A DNA stretch of 27,607 nt from Clostridiaceae bacterium (GCA_012513545.1 JAAZCB010000863.1:1-27607), one strand, 5' to 3'. Positions 15,522 through 23,405 are shown, counted from the stretch's first letter. Numbers and translations are program-made. Notes: generated from the letters alone by a model not told the origin.

Positions 15522-15639
15522 ATATTAAACTCCGCAACGCTACGATATTGTATGCTATTTTCATTGAAATTTTTCCTTTTGAAAAAGAATGCTGAGTTAA
15601 CTAAAACAATCTTTACAGAGTTCTCATCATCAATACTTA

Positions 15640-16494
15640 TTAGCAACACTTGCCTTTTGTTGAAGAAGAACAGCATGGCTTGCTAATCTTCACCTTGCTA
15701 TCACCCTTTACGGCTTCAATAATATATGAAGCAACAAAATCTTCAATATTCTTGTCAGGTGCCCATGACTTTACTATTTCTCTGCTGTTATCTTTTGGGG
15801 TCATTCGGATATCCTTAAAGCCTACTTTCTCTAGCATTGCTTTGATGTCTTCAATATATTCGGCACCGCCAATACAGCTTGCAATCAAAGCCAAGTCCAG
15901 CTTAATATTTTGTGGCAATTGTGCTGTTGCAACAAAATCCGATGTTGATAATCTTCCACCAGGCTTAAGAACCCTGAAAACTTCTTTAAATACCTGTTCT
16001 TTGTCCAGAGAAAGGTTTATAACACAATTTGAAATGATAGCATCCACTGAGCTATCTGCTACAGGCAAATGTTCAATTTCTCCCAACCGGAATTCCACAT
16101 TGGTATACCCACTTTTCTCGGCATTCTTTCTTGCCAGCTTAATCATATCAGCCGTCATATCAACCCCTATAACATGCCCGGTTTCACCTACCTGCCTTCT
16201 GGCAAGGAAGCAATCAAAGCCGCCTCCGCTTCCAAGGTCAAGGACTACTTCACCTTCCTTAAGAGCTGCTATAGCTATAGGATTTCCGCATCCCAGTCCC
16301 ATGTTGGCTTCAAGCGGCACACTTGAAAGATCACCTTCGGTATAGCCCATTTTGATGGATGCTTCATTGATATCCACCGGAGCACCGCTACAACTACATC
16401 CCCCGCTACAGCAGCCTCCAGCCGTGCCTTTCTGCGCGACTTCAGCATAATTTTTCCTAATAAAATCTCTAATATCTTCTTTATTGTTGGTCAT
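15640..16494 (-). CDS. arsM: Arsenite S-adenosylmethionine methyltransferase ArsM
   Basis: This 284-residue cytosolic enzyme methylates As(III). Motif I is VLDLGSGGGFDCFLA, and the three family cysteines that hold arsenite are visible in LGCGNP, ISNCVINL and ASCIGGA. The N-terminus has a GGCCSGGCSCSG cluster and the C-terminus ends CCSSSTKGKCC; such Cys-rich ends are common in ArsM and may capture arsenic. SAM-binding features fill the middle. It follows the small thioredoxin gene by 18 bases. Products would be methylarsenicals, which the ArsP-like permease of this cluster can be expected to export. Confidence 0.95.
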   Translation of the reverse strand: MTNNKEDIRDFIRKNYAEVAQKGTAGGCCSGGCSCSGAPVDINEASIKMGYTEGDLSSVPLEANMGLGCGNPIAIAALKEGEVVLDLGSGGGFDCFLARRQVGETGHVIGVDMTADMIKLARKNAEKSGYTNVEFRLGEIEHLPVADSSVDAIISNCVINLSLDKEQVFKEVFRVLKPGGRLSTSDFVATAQLPQNIKLDLALIASCIGGAEYIEDIKAMLEKVGFKDIRMTPKDNSREIVKSWAPDKNIEDFVASYIIEAVKGDSKVKISKPCCSSSTKGKCC

Positions 16495-16512
16495 ACATAC
16501 CCTCCATCAGCT

Positions 16513-16752
16513 TTACTTCAAAGTTTCAAGAATCTTAACTATTTCCTTCGGCTTCAAAACCTTTCCAAAGGAAACGACCTTCTCGTCAATCACTAATGCT
16601 GGAGTCGACATTACCCCATATGCCATAATGTCCTTAAAATCCGTCACTTTGACAACTTCAGCATCCATACCTGTTTCTTTGAGTGCCACCTCGGTATTTT
16701 CCTTCAAGGCAACACAGTTTTTACATCCAGAGCCTAAAATCTTAATTACCAT
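16513..16752 (-). CDS. Small thioredoxin-fold disulfide protein
   Basis: This 79-residue thioredoxin-like protein of the TM0996/MTH895 type has active site GSGCKNCVAL at the N-terminus and the cis-proline region VMSTPALVIDEKVV. It is found routinely in arsenic and CcdA-linked clusters, where it is thought to pass electrons to ArsC or ArsM substrates. Its neighbours are ccdA upstream (26-base gap) and arsM downstream (18-base gap). An exact partner is not shown by the sequence. Confidence 0.9.
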   Translation of the reverse strand: MVIKILGSGCKNCVALKENTEVALKETGMDAEVVKVTDFKDIMAYGVMSTPALVIDEKVVSFGKVLKPKEIVKILETLK

Positions 16753-16778
16753 AATAAATCTCTCCTTAATACTTTTAT

Positions 16779-17480
16779 TTAAAATCCTAAATAGAACATA
16801 TAAAATGCTATAAGCATAATAAGTAACCCCATTATTATTCTCAATACTTTACTTGCTCCACCATATTTCTCATTCGAAGACAGCTTATGCACAAAACCTA
16901 CGGATGTTCCGGCAATCAGTACCAAAAAGCTATGTCCGATAGAATAAAGCAATAAAAGCAGTATCCCCCATAGCACATTCCCTTCCTTAGCCACCATCGC
17001 AAGCAATACTACCAGAACAGGCGTTGCACATGGAGAAGAGAAAAAGCCTCCTAATATTCCGGCAACAAAGGCTCCTAAAAAGCCCCGTTTTGTACTTTTG
17101 CTTATTGCATAGGAAGATGGGATGAAGTTATATATCTCCCATGTCTGCAGAGCCATCAAAAGCATAAGTATTCCAAGAAGTATATACCACCATGAGCCTG
17201 TTCCCTGCATGAGCCTCCCGAGAATAGATGCAGTTGTTCCTAAAATTGTAAAGGTTGCTGCCATTCCTATGGAGAACACTAACGACAGCCAAAAGGCTCT
17301 TTTTGCATCCCGTTGGCCTGTTCCTCCAACATAGCCGATAACAAGCGGTACACTTGTAAAGGCACATGGAGTAACAGAAGTAAGTATCCCGGCAAGCAAC
17401 GCCAATAATGGTGCCAGCCATATATTTGCAGAAATAGCTCCCGAAATGGACTCAAGCCAATGGTTGATAACAGCCTCCAT
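16779..17480 (-). CDS. ccdA: CcdA-type membrane thiol-disulfide transporter
   Basis: This 233-residue protein with about six membrane helices belongs to the CcdA/DsbD-beta family, which carries reducing equivalents across the membrane. The two redox cysteines lie in SVTPCAFTSVPL (helix 1) and GGFFSSPCATPVLVVLL (helix 4). The start ATG shares one base with the TAA of the preceding thioredoxin gene (TAATG), so the pair is coupled. In this operon it would receive electrons from cytosolic thioredoxin and pass them to the membrane-anchored thioredoxin. Confidence 0.92.
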   Translation of the reverse strand: MEAVINHWLESISGAISANIWLAPLLALLAGILTSVTPCAFTSVPLVIGYVGGTGQRDAKRAFWLSLVFSIGMAATFTILGTTASILGRLMQGTGSWWYILLGILMLLMALQTWEIYNFIPSSYAISKSTKRGFLGAFVAGILGGFFSSPCATPVLVVLLAMVAKEGNVLWGILLLLLYSIGHSFLVLIAGTSVGFVHKLSSNEKYGGASKVLRIIMGLLIMLIAFYMFYLGF

Positions 17481-18022
17481 TATTTCATCCCCATTTCCTT
17501 GAGAGCACTCAGCAACTGATCCTTTGTCATTCCACCCTCATGTGCCGTAAATACATGCTCCCCCTTGTCTTTTGTTGAATATAGCTTGAATTGCTTGGAT
17601 TCCGGACCTTTGGGTTTATATGGATTGCCATTTGCATCAATAAAAATTTGTGTAGGTATTACACTTATAGGGTAACCTAGAGCCAATTCCTGATACTTCC
17701 ATACATCAACAAATTTTATAATAGCTTTTCCCTGCAACTCAGTATTTAACTCTTTTAGTACCGGAGCCATTTCTTTGCAGGGGATGCAAGAGTCTGCCCC
17801 AAAGTCAATGATAATAGGAAGTCCGTATGACTTTAGCTTATCAAGTTGAATCTTTTCTGTTACATGTAATGAAAAGTCAGGATTATCACTATCTACTGAG
17901 GCAGTATCTTTTTTATTATTCTTGATAATCCATATGCCACCTATAATGCAAACAAGCAGAATCGGAATGATAATTTTTACGACTATTCCTTTTTTGGCTT
18001 CCAGTGTATTCTCACCACTCAT
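17480..18022 (-). CDS. Membrane-anchored thioredoxin-like protein
   Basis: This protein of about 180 residues has an N-terminal signal anchor (GIVVKIIIPILLVCIIGGIW, residues about 12-31) and an extracytoplasmic thioredoxin domain with active site GADSCIPCKEMAP, then a cis-Pro in ISVIPTQIF. The start is the ATG at 18022, nine bases after GGAGG, and it overlaps the ferredoxin stop as ATGA; an ATG three codons upstream falls within the ribosome binding site. It is the probable acceptor of CcdA electrons outside the membrane. Confidence 0.9.
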   Translation of the reverse strand: MSGENTLEAKKGIVVKIIIPILLVCIIGGIWIIKNNKKDTASVDSDNPDFSLHVTEKIQLDKLKSYGLPIIIDFGADSCIPCKEMAPVLKELNTELQGKAIIKFVDVWKYQELALGYPISVIPTQIFIDANGNPYKPKGPESKQFKLYSTKDKGEHVFTAHEGGMTKDQLLSALKEMGMK

Positions 18023-18282
18023 TCGCAGCATCCTCCATTTTCACTTTCACTGGAGCAGCAACAATTTTCACTTGTTTGTTTTTGGTCCCCTACATATTGG
18101 ATCGCTTCTGATGGGCAAAGATTTCCACATCCGTGACAACCCTGGATGCAGCCTTCCGGCATAATTACAACCGGAGTAGGTGCTTTCTTAAGATCATATA
18201 CCCCATGTTTACACTTGTTAGTACAGGCACCACATTCAATACACTTTTCATAGTCAATAACAGGATACCAGGTTTTTGACAT
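18019..18282 (-). CDS. Small 2[4Fe-4S]-type ferredoxin with cysteine-rich tail
   Basis: This 87-residue ferredoxin has two cluster motifs: CIECGACTNKCKHGVYDL and CIQGCHGCGNLCPSEAI. The second has an extra spacer in its first turn (CIQGCHGC), as in a subgroup associated with arsenic and mercury loci. The tail holds CCCSS and GGCCE, possible metal-binding sites. It lies between the ArsP-like permease and the anchored thioredoxin, with an ATGA overlap to the latter, and may deliver electrons to the thiol relay. Confidence 0.9.
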   Translation of the reverse strand: MSKTWYPVIDYEKCIECGACTNKCKHGVYDLKKAPTPVVIMPEGCIQGCHGCGNLCPSEAIQYVGDQKQTSENCCCSSESENGGCCE

Positions 18283-18323
18283 ATAATAGACCTCCTCAGT
18301 ATATATTTAAAAGATTTTAAAGC

Positions 18324-19328
18324 CTACATCAAAAGATAACCAAAGGCATTAAAGAAATAACCAATAATAATAATACCTAGGGTAACAATACCCGCAAATA
18401 TTGCTAAGAGCTTGATCTTCACAACTTTCTTTAACATAATCATAGATGGAAGTGAAAGCGCAGTTACGGCCATCATAAAGGATAGAGCTGTGCCTAGTCC
18501 TACTCCCTTTAAAACTAAAGCTTCCGCAATCGGCAATGTTCCAAAGATATCGGCATACATAGGCACACCGACAATGGTGGCTAATAAAACCGAATACCAT
18601 TTATCCTGGCCAAGAACCGCTGAAATGATGCTTTCAGGAACCCAATTATGAATGGCTGCTCCTATTCCAACTCCAATTAGAATATACAGCCATACCTTCT
18701 TAATTATGCTTAACACTTGTTCCTTTGAAAAATCAATTCTATCATGAGTAGTCAACTCTTCTTGTTCAACCTCAAGAACCTTATTACTAAAAACAAAAGG
18801 TTCTACATATTTCTCTAGCTTAGATTTACTAATAACAGTTCCTCCAATAACCGCAAGAATAACTCCAACAACCACATAGGCTATAGCTATTTTCCAATTA
18901 AATATGCTGGCCAGTAAAATTACCGATGCCAGGTCTACCAATGGTGACGATATTAAAAATGAAAATGTGACGCCTATTGGCAGTCCTGCACTTGTAAACC
19001 CTATAAACAAAGGAATAGATGAGCATGAACAAAATGGTGTGACTGTTCCAAGTAAAGCCCCTAATATATTTGCCGAAATTCCATTATATTTGCCTAATAT
19101 CTTTCTGGTTCTTTCAGGTGGGAAAAAGCTCTGGATATATGAAATCGTAAATATCAGGACTGATAACAATATAAATATTTTTATCACGTCATATATAAAG
19201 AAGTGAATGCTGCCACCTAACCTCTCCTGTATGCTCAGACCAAATACATTTTCCACCAGAAGCTTTATTAAATTCGAAAGCCATTCCATCTTAAGTAATT
19301 GATTATTTAACCATTCAAAAATAAACAA
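18324..19328 (-). CDS. arsP: ArsP-like permease (DUF318 family)
   Basis: This 334-residue membrane protein with around eight or nine helices has the conserved TPFCSCSSIPLFIGFTSAGLP segment, here written in pieces as TPFCSCSS and IPLFIGFTSAGLP, which marks ArsP-type permeases that export trivalent methylarsenicals. A second half-repeat (LLATIVGVPMYADIFGTLP) is seen near residue 240. Located 11 bases after arsR and in one operon with arsM, it fits export of methylarsenite. Another metal or thiol substrate remains possible. Confidence 0.85.
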   Translation of the reverse strand: MFIFEWLNNQLLKMEWLSNLIKLLVENVFGLSIQERLGGSIHFFIYDVIKIFILLSVLIFTISYIQSFFPPERTRKILGKYNGISANILGALLGTVTPFCSCSSIPLFIGFTSAGLPIGVTFSFLISSPLVDLASVILLASIFNWKIAIAYVVVGVILAVIGGTVISKSKLEKYVEPFVFSNKVLEVEQEELTTHDRIDFSKEQVLSIIKKVWLYILIGVGIGAAIHNWVPESIISAVLGQDKWYSVLLATIVGVPMYADIFGTLPIAEALVLKGVGLGTALSFMMAVTALSLPSMIMLKKVVKIKLLAIFAGIVTLGIIIIGYFFNAFGYLLM

Positions 19329-19339
19329 AAAATCATCTC

Positions 19340-19657
19340 CTAATACTTTGATAATGAGGTCTTTGTTTCTTCTATTTGACGAAGAATAATGGCTTCTGCA
19401 AGATCAATCATGTCGTAAACTTCCTTATTTTTTATAGCGTATATAACCTTAGACCCATCTTTTCTGCTCTCGACAATGCCCTGATTTTTTAATACCGTAA
19501 GATGCTGAGAGGTATTGGACTGTTCAGAATCAAGATTAGGAAGTATTTCGCACACACACATTTCCCCATTCCTTAATAACTTAGCAATTTGAATTCTTGT
19601 GGGGTGGGCTAATGCTTTAAATACATTTGAAATAAGCTGGTTACCCATATTAGACAC
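19340..19657 (-). CDS. arsR: ArsR-family metal-responsive repressor
   Basis: This 105-residue winged-helix protein is of the ArsR/SmtB type. The HTH is formed by TRIQIAKLLR, then SNTSQHLTVLKNQGIVESRK. A CVCE site (Cys 34 and 36) near the first helices matches the As(III)-binding ELCVCD motif. The start is GTG at 19657, five bases after GAGGTG; an ATG three codons later has poorer spacing. A perfect 20-bp palindrome and a consensus promoter lie directly upstream, so it likely represses its own operon until arsenite binds. Confidence 0.93.
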   Translation of the reverse strand: MSNMGNQLISNVFKALAHPTRIQIAKLLRNGEMCVCEILPNLDSEQSNTSQHLTVLKNQGIVESRKDGSKVIYAIKNKEVYDMIDLAEAIILRQIEETKTSLSKY

Positions 19658-19679
19658 ATTATCACCTCGTACATTTATT

Positions 19680-19699
19680 ATATTAGAAATTTCTAATAT
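19680..19699. promoter_or_regulatory. Perfect 20-bp palindrome, probable ArsR operator
   Basis: ATATTAGAAATTTCTAATAT is self-complementary and lies just downstream of the expected transcription start. A second near-palindrome, ATATCAT-N3-ATGATAT at 19704-19720, overlaps the -10 box and could be a second half of the operator region. Confidence 0.75.
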
Positions 19700-19708
19700 G
19701 TTAATATC

Positions 19709-19737
19709 ATTATATGATATGCTTCTATTGCTGTCAA
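19709..19737 (-). promoter_or_regulatory. Consensus promoter of the arsR-arsM operon
   Basis: TTGACA (19732-19737) and TATAAT (19709-19714) are separated by exactly 17 bases on the minus strand. This perfect sigma-A promoter drives arsR and the genes to arsM, with arsC possibly included. Confidence 0.85.
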
Positions 19738-19746
19738 TGATACAAC

Positions 19747-19778
19747 AAGAAAAAACTCCCAGACTTTTTTTCTGAGAG
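19747..19778 (-). terminator. Intrinsic terminator of the MarR-permease-CCC peptide operon
   Basis: On the minus strand CTCTCAGA pairs with TCTGGGAG (one G-T pair), loop AAAAAAG, and a TTTTTT run follows. It lies 27 bases after the stop of the small CCC protein and just before the -35 of the arsR promoter, separating the two permease operons. Confidence 0.75.
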
Positions 19779-19804
19779 CTAATATCACTTGATTTACTTT
19801 TCCA

Positions 19805-19978
19805 TTACTTACAGCAAGAATTCCCTTTTCCTTCTTTTGATTTTGTATTTTCCTTTTTATTATCGTTTTCCTCTGTAACCTCTTCAACTTCAAAGCTGCA
19901 GCAGCATGGCTTTTTCTTATCCTTTTTCCCGCCTGTCAAACGTTCAAATAAACCTTTTTTCTCATTTTCATTACTCAT
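19805..19978 (-). CDS. Small charged protein with CCC motif, 57 residues
   Basis: This is a short gene easily missed. It reads MSNENEKKGLFERLTGGKKD, then KKKPCCCSFEVEEVTEEN, a Lys-rich part, and ends NSCCK. AAGGGG lies seven bases before the ATG at 19978. It follows the permease by 46 bases and ends just before a strong terminator. I remember similar short CCC-bearing proteins beside permeases in Clostridia, but no function. The five cysteines and its place after an ArsP-like permease suggest a soft-metal chaperone or capture peptide, which is inference. A 66-residue reading in another frame over the same DNA is not supported. Confidence 0.8.
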   Translation of the reverse strand: MSNENEKKGLFERLTGGKKDKKKPCCCSFEVEEVTEENDNKKENTKSKEGKGNSCCK

Positions 19979-20024
19979 GGTTCTTCCCCTTTCATTTTTT
20001 GAATTAATATATTTATTACTGTTC

Positions 20025-20918
20025 TTATACGAGCATATTAAAAATTAATCCCGATATCACAGCTGTTATAAATACAATTATTATAAACGCAATAATAATT
20101 TTTTTCTTAAAGATACTTGCAAGCATCGTTAATTCAGGAATTGCTATTCCTGCTCCGCTAATGATTAATGCTATTACCGCACCGATACTTGCACCTTTAT
20201 CCAGCAATGCGAGTCCTATTGGAATAGCTGATTCTACACGGATGTATAAAGGCATACCAATTAAAGCAACTACAAGAACTGCAAACGGATTATCGGGGCC
20301 AGCAACCCTTGCAAGCAAATCTTCAGGTAAATACCCATAAATAGCTGCACCAATTCCGACGCCAATTATCATATATGCGAATACTCCCTTGAAATCGCCA
20401 CACGCTTTCAAAAAGGATTGTTTTAATTTCTTTTTAAACCCTACTGGCACCTCCTCGTTTTGTAGGTACCCACCACCTTTTATCCGTACATTTTTGACTT
20501 GATCGGCCCATCCCATTTTATCGAGTATGACCCCAAAAACAACTGCAAAAACCGATGTCAAAATTAAAAATCCAACAGCAACCTTCCAACCCAAAAATGT
20601 ACCAAGTAGTATAAATACCAAGGGGTCCATAAGCGGAGATGAAAATACAAAAGACATTACCGTACCAAAAGGAACTCCAGCTTTCAACAAGCCGAGAGTT
20701 ATCGGAACTGTCGAACATGCACAAAAGGGTGTCACAGCTCCAAAAAGCACCCCAATAATATTACCAAGGATACCCTTGCCCACCATCCAGTTTTTGAGTT
20801 TATCCTGTGGTATGTACATAAGCACCAATGCGACAATTGTACTAATGCCAATAAAAAGTACTGCCAGCTCTGTCATTATAAATAAAAAATATTTAATTGT
20901 TTCAACAAGAGTGTTCAT
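20025..20918 (-). CDS. Second ArsP-like permease (DUF318 family)
   Basis: This 297-residue membrane protein with eight or so helices has the cysteine motif TPFCACSTVPITLGLL, then FGTVMSFVFSSPLMDPLVF, and in the second half LVVALIGMPLYIRVESAIP. It is clearly related to the permease at 18324-19328 but shorter and with CAC in place of CSC. GAGGTGGGG precedes the ATG. It is controlled with a MarR-type regulator rather than ArsR, so it may handle a different organoarsenical, metal or thiol compound. Confidence 0.85.
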   Translation of the reverse strand: MNTLVETIKYFLFIMTELAVLFIGISTIVALVLMYIPQDKLKNWMVGKGILGNIIGVLFGAVTPFCACSTVPITLGLLKAGVPFGTVMSFVFSSPLMDPLVFILLGTFLGWKVAVGFLILTSVFAVVFGVILDKMGWADQVKNVRIKGGGYLQNEEVPVGFKKKLKQSFLKACGDFKGVFAYMIIGVGIGAAIYGYLPEDLLARVAGPDNPFAVLVVALIGMPLYIRVESAIPIGLALLDKGASIGAVIALIISGAGIAIPELTMLASIFKKKIIIAFIIIVFITAVISGLIFNMLV

Positions 20919-20953
20919 TTCTATTACCCCACCTCACTTTTACTTTCATTCCT

Positions 20954-21391
20954 CTATGCTTTACTTTGCTTTTGAGCAGAATCCACTAAGATTTCCAAAA
21001 CTGACTTGATATTCTTTACCGTATCAGAATCAAGCTCTTGCAGCATATTATCAACATAAGTTGAATATCTCTCAACAATGCCGGTTATCACTCCTATGCC
21101 TTTTTCAGTTACCTTGACACAGCATACACGCCCATCAATGGGGGAGGTCTCACGAACAACATAACCTTTAGCTTCAATACGATCAATAATTTTGCTTGCC
21201 CCGCTTTTTGTAAAGCTCAAAGCATTTCCTACTTCTTGAATTGTAGTATTATCCCTCTCATATATCTTTTTAAGTGCCATAAACTCAACTAAGGACAGGT
21301 CACCACAGCACTCGCCATTAAATCCATGGCTCCCAAAATGCCAGGCTATTTCTTGAATTAGGTTATAAATATCTATGATATTCTTATCCAT
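20954..21391 (-). CDS. MarR-family regulator with cysteine pairs
   Basis: This regulator of about 145 residues has the MarR winged helix (TTIQEVGNALSFTKSGASKIIDRI, here in parts, and wing EAKGYVVRETSPIDGRVCCVKV). Two adjacent-cysteine sites, ECCGD near residue 30 and VCCVKV in the wing, are unusual for MarR proteins and could sense a soft metal or oxidant. I choose the ATG at 21391, which follows GAAGGTGG; a longer frame reaches 21430 but has no ribosome binding site. It is the first gene of the operon with the permease and CCC peptide. Confidence 0.85.
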   Translation of the reverse strand: MDKNIIDIYNLIQEIAWHFGSHGFNGECCGDLSLVEFMALKKIYERDNTTIQEVGNALSFTKSGASKIIDRIEAKGYVVRETSPIDGRVCCVKVTEKGIGVITGIVERYSTYVDNMLQELDSDTVKNIKSVLEILVDSAQKQSKA

Positions 21392-21559
21392 TTGCCACCT
21401 TCTAAAAACAAATATAGTTTCCATTGTCAACTATTATATTATATGAGTTTCTTGATCAAATGTTCTACTTTTATAAACTTGAAATCCTTTGAATCAAAGC
21501 ACACCACATTTACATAAAACATATGATAATACTATAAGCTTATGAAAGGAATGAGCACT

Positions 21560-22147
21560 ATGTATAATGCCCCTAATATGTATCAATACCCTTATAACGC
21601 TAATACTCCAATGCGTAACGCATATAATATGTACCAGTGTCCTTACTTTGCCAATACTCCAATGTATAACCCAGATTTATGGAACCAGTTTCCTAATCAA
21701 TTTCTTCCTTATATAAATCAAGCTAAAGCCAGTACCCCAATTATATTAAAAGACTACGGACCTTGCCCGTTTGTAGTTGATATTGAGGAAGCCACCAAGC
21801 AAAACGATAACTTCCGTCTCGCTTTATGGACAGGAAAGCATTTGCAGCTTACATTAATGAGTATCAATGTTGGCGAAGAAATAGGTTTGGAAAACCACCC
21901 AAACCTTGATCAATTCATACGTATTGAAGAAGGCCAAGGGCTTGTAAAAATGGGTGATGCGAAAGACAGGTTGGATTTTCAAGCCAATGTACGCGATGAC
22001 TATGCGTTCATTATCCCTGCGGGTAAATGGCACAACTTAATCAATACAGGAAATAAGCCACTGAAATTATATTCTATTTATGCACCACCTCAGCATCCCT
22101 TTGGTACGGTTCATGCAACTAAAGCAGATGCGGAAGCTGCTGAATAA
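21560..22147 (+). CDS. Cupin-domain protein with Tyr/Asn/Pro-rich repeat N-terminus
   Basis: This protein of about 195 residues has an N-terminus with an imperfect repeat, MYQYPYNANTPMRNAYN then MYQCPYFANTPMYN, and a cupin barrel from about residue 60 (LWTGKHLQLTLMSINVGEEIG, in parts; HPNLDQFIRIEEGQG; PAGKWHNLINTG). The metal ligands expected in a cupin are partly visible (H in ENHPNLDQF, E in RIEEGQG, H in KWHN). Clostridia have many such proteins; the repeat resembles spore-coat or surface proteins. Start ATG 21560 is nine bases after AAAGGA; two earlier ATGs sit in or before that site. It is transcribed opposite to the MarR operon. Confidence 0.85.
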   Translation: MYNAPNMYQYPYNANTPMRNAYNMYQCPYFANTPMYNPDLWNQFPNQFLPYINQAKASTPIILKDYGPCPFVVDIEEATKQNDNFRLALWTGKHLQLTLMSINVGEEIGLENHPNLDQFIRIEEGQGLVKMGDAKDRLDFQANVRDDYAFIIPAGKWHNLINTGNKPLKLYSIYAPPQHPFGTVHATKADAEAAE

Positions 22148-22178
22148 GGGAATGACCACTAATATCAAAAAACTATTT

Positions 22179-22221
22179 AAAAAGCTTTAGAAGATGTCAA
22201 TGACCACTTCTAAAGCTTTTT
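22179..22221. terminator. Strong 15-bp-stem terminator after the cupin gene
   Basis: AAAAAGCTTTAGAAG (22179-22193) pairs perfectly with CTTCTAAAGCTTTTT (22207-22221) around a 13-base loop. The T-run follows on the plus strand, and the A-run at the front would allow bidirectional action. Confidence 0.85.
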
Positions 22222-22395
22222 ACTTTCTCGTGCTGGGATTATGGTTCCTGTTTGATCTAGTGAGATATTGGAATAGTTCTTATTAAAGCATCAGTGTGGT
22301 TAACATAGCTTTTTATAAAACAGCACTCAGGGGTAACATAATATATTGATGTTTCATATGCTATTGTAGAATATTTATGAAGCGGAGGAAGGAAT

Positions 22396-22899
22396 ATGGC
22401 GACTTTTGGTTCTTTTTTCGGCATTGTTACTACGATCAGCGATTTCTGGACAGGAAGTGTATCACCATCAGGATGTTATAAACTAATGACAGTCCAAAAC
22501 AGAGATGGAAATACGGTTAACTTCGTAATAACGCCAACTACCTACTTTGTAGACCATGAAATGATATCGGTTGGAGATCCGGTGATCGGATTTTATGATC
22601 TCAATGCCCCTGTCCCATTAATATATCCCCCACAATATCGGGCAATTGTAATGGCAAGGGTTACACAAAATCAAAACATAAAGGTAGATTTTTTTAACAC
22701 CCAACTAATAAGTAGTGATGGTACATTAAAGCTTATAATTAATCCTCGTACTCAGATTATACAAGAAAATGGACAACTGTTTACGGCTAATATTGCAAAC
22801 AGGAATTTAATTGTAATTTTTGGAGCATCAACAATGAGTATTCCTGCCCAAACTGTGCCTTATAAGATTATTGTCATGTGTCAGTGGAACAATTCTTAG
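22396..22899 (+). CDS. Unknown protein with two internal beta-rich repeats
   Basis: I do not recognise this 167-residue protein. It has no membrane segment or signal. Two parts look like copies: VNFVITPTTYF ... PQYRAIVMARV (residues about 35-90) and LKLIINPRTQII ... VPYKIIVMCQW (about 112-165), both Ile/Val-rich and likely beta strands. GGAGGAAGG lies a few bases before the ATG. It stands alone, between the cupin and the staygreen gene, which faces it. A spore or envelope role is possible given its small size and neighbours, but this is weak. In the upstream gap 22222-22395 I see no clear sigma-A promoter. Confidence 0.8.
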   Translation: MATFGSFFGIVTTISDFWTGSVSPSGCYKLMTVQNRDGNTVNFVITPTTYFVDHEMISVGDPVIGFYDLNAPVPLIYPPQYRAIVMARVTQNQNIKVDFFNTQLISSDGTLKLIINPRTQIIQENGQLFTANIANRNLIVIFGASTMSIPAQTVPYKIIVMCQWNNS

Positions 22900-22917
22900 T
22901 AACCCTATTATAGCGCA

Positions 22918-23364
22918 TTACTTGTAATCCTTAGGAGTGCCCCAGTTCTCAAAGCGGTTATACTCCCGGTTTGTTGAGTCAAAATGTATCCATATCGGTG
23001 CATTGTCTAAATCAGGATGAGCAGTAAAGAATCTTCTATCCCCATACCTGATGGCTTCCAAAGCTAAGGGCAGCTCGCGTCTGAAAATCGCATTACGCAC
23101 AGCAGATACTGCCGGACCAAACTGCCCGTCTACATAAACATATGCATATAAAAATGGAAATCCGTTATTCGTTCTCCATTCTGCAAGCACCTCATCTCTC
23201 ATGGCATTGACCTTGTTATAGGCAAACTGCAGGCCTATGGTAAGAAAAAGGTCTGCAGTTATATCCGAGTGCGTTAATGTATACTTACGGCCTATTACCG
23301 GCTCACTCGCTGTAACACCAGTTCTGAATTCTACATACAACTTATCTGGATTGAGTCTTTTCAT
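22918..23364 (-). CDS. Staygreen-family protein
   Basis: This 148-residue soluble protein matches the staygreen (SGR) domain over its full length: LNPDKLYVEFRTGV, RKYTLTHSDITADLFLTIG, EWRTNNGFPFLYAYVYVDG, FRRELPLALEAIRYGDRRFF, and the ending NRFENWGTPKDYK. In plants the family removes magnesium from chlorophyll a; some bacterial homologues have been reported to act on chlorophyll-type substrates. No chlorophyll or haem pathway gene is nearby, so the natural substrate here is open. AGGAAA lies about eight bases before the ATG. It follows the hydrogenase large subunit by 87 bases on the same strand. Confidence 0.88.
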   Translation of the reverse strand: MKRLNPDKLYVEFRTGVTASEPVIGRKYTLTHSDITADLFLTIGLQFAYNKVNAMRDEVLAEWRTNNGFPFLYAYVYVDGQFGPAVSAVRNAIFRRELPLALEAIRYGDRRFFTAHPDLDNAPIWIHFDSTNREYNRFENWGTPKDYK

Positions 23365-23405
23365 TATATCACTTTCCTATATCAAACTGCACATTTCATC
23401 AGGTT

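Noticed and set aside
15522..15639. Short frame beginning MKIAYNIV upstream of arsC
   Set aside because: It ends after fewer than 30 codons in another frame over the arsC start and has no recognisable content; a leader peptide cannot be excluded but is not supported.
19693..19893. 66-residue Lys-rich open frame on the minus strand
   Set aside because: It runs through the terminator at 19756-19778 and is out of frame with the well-supported 57-residue CCC protein.
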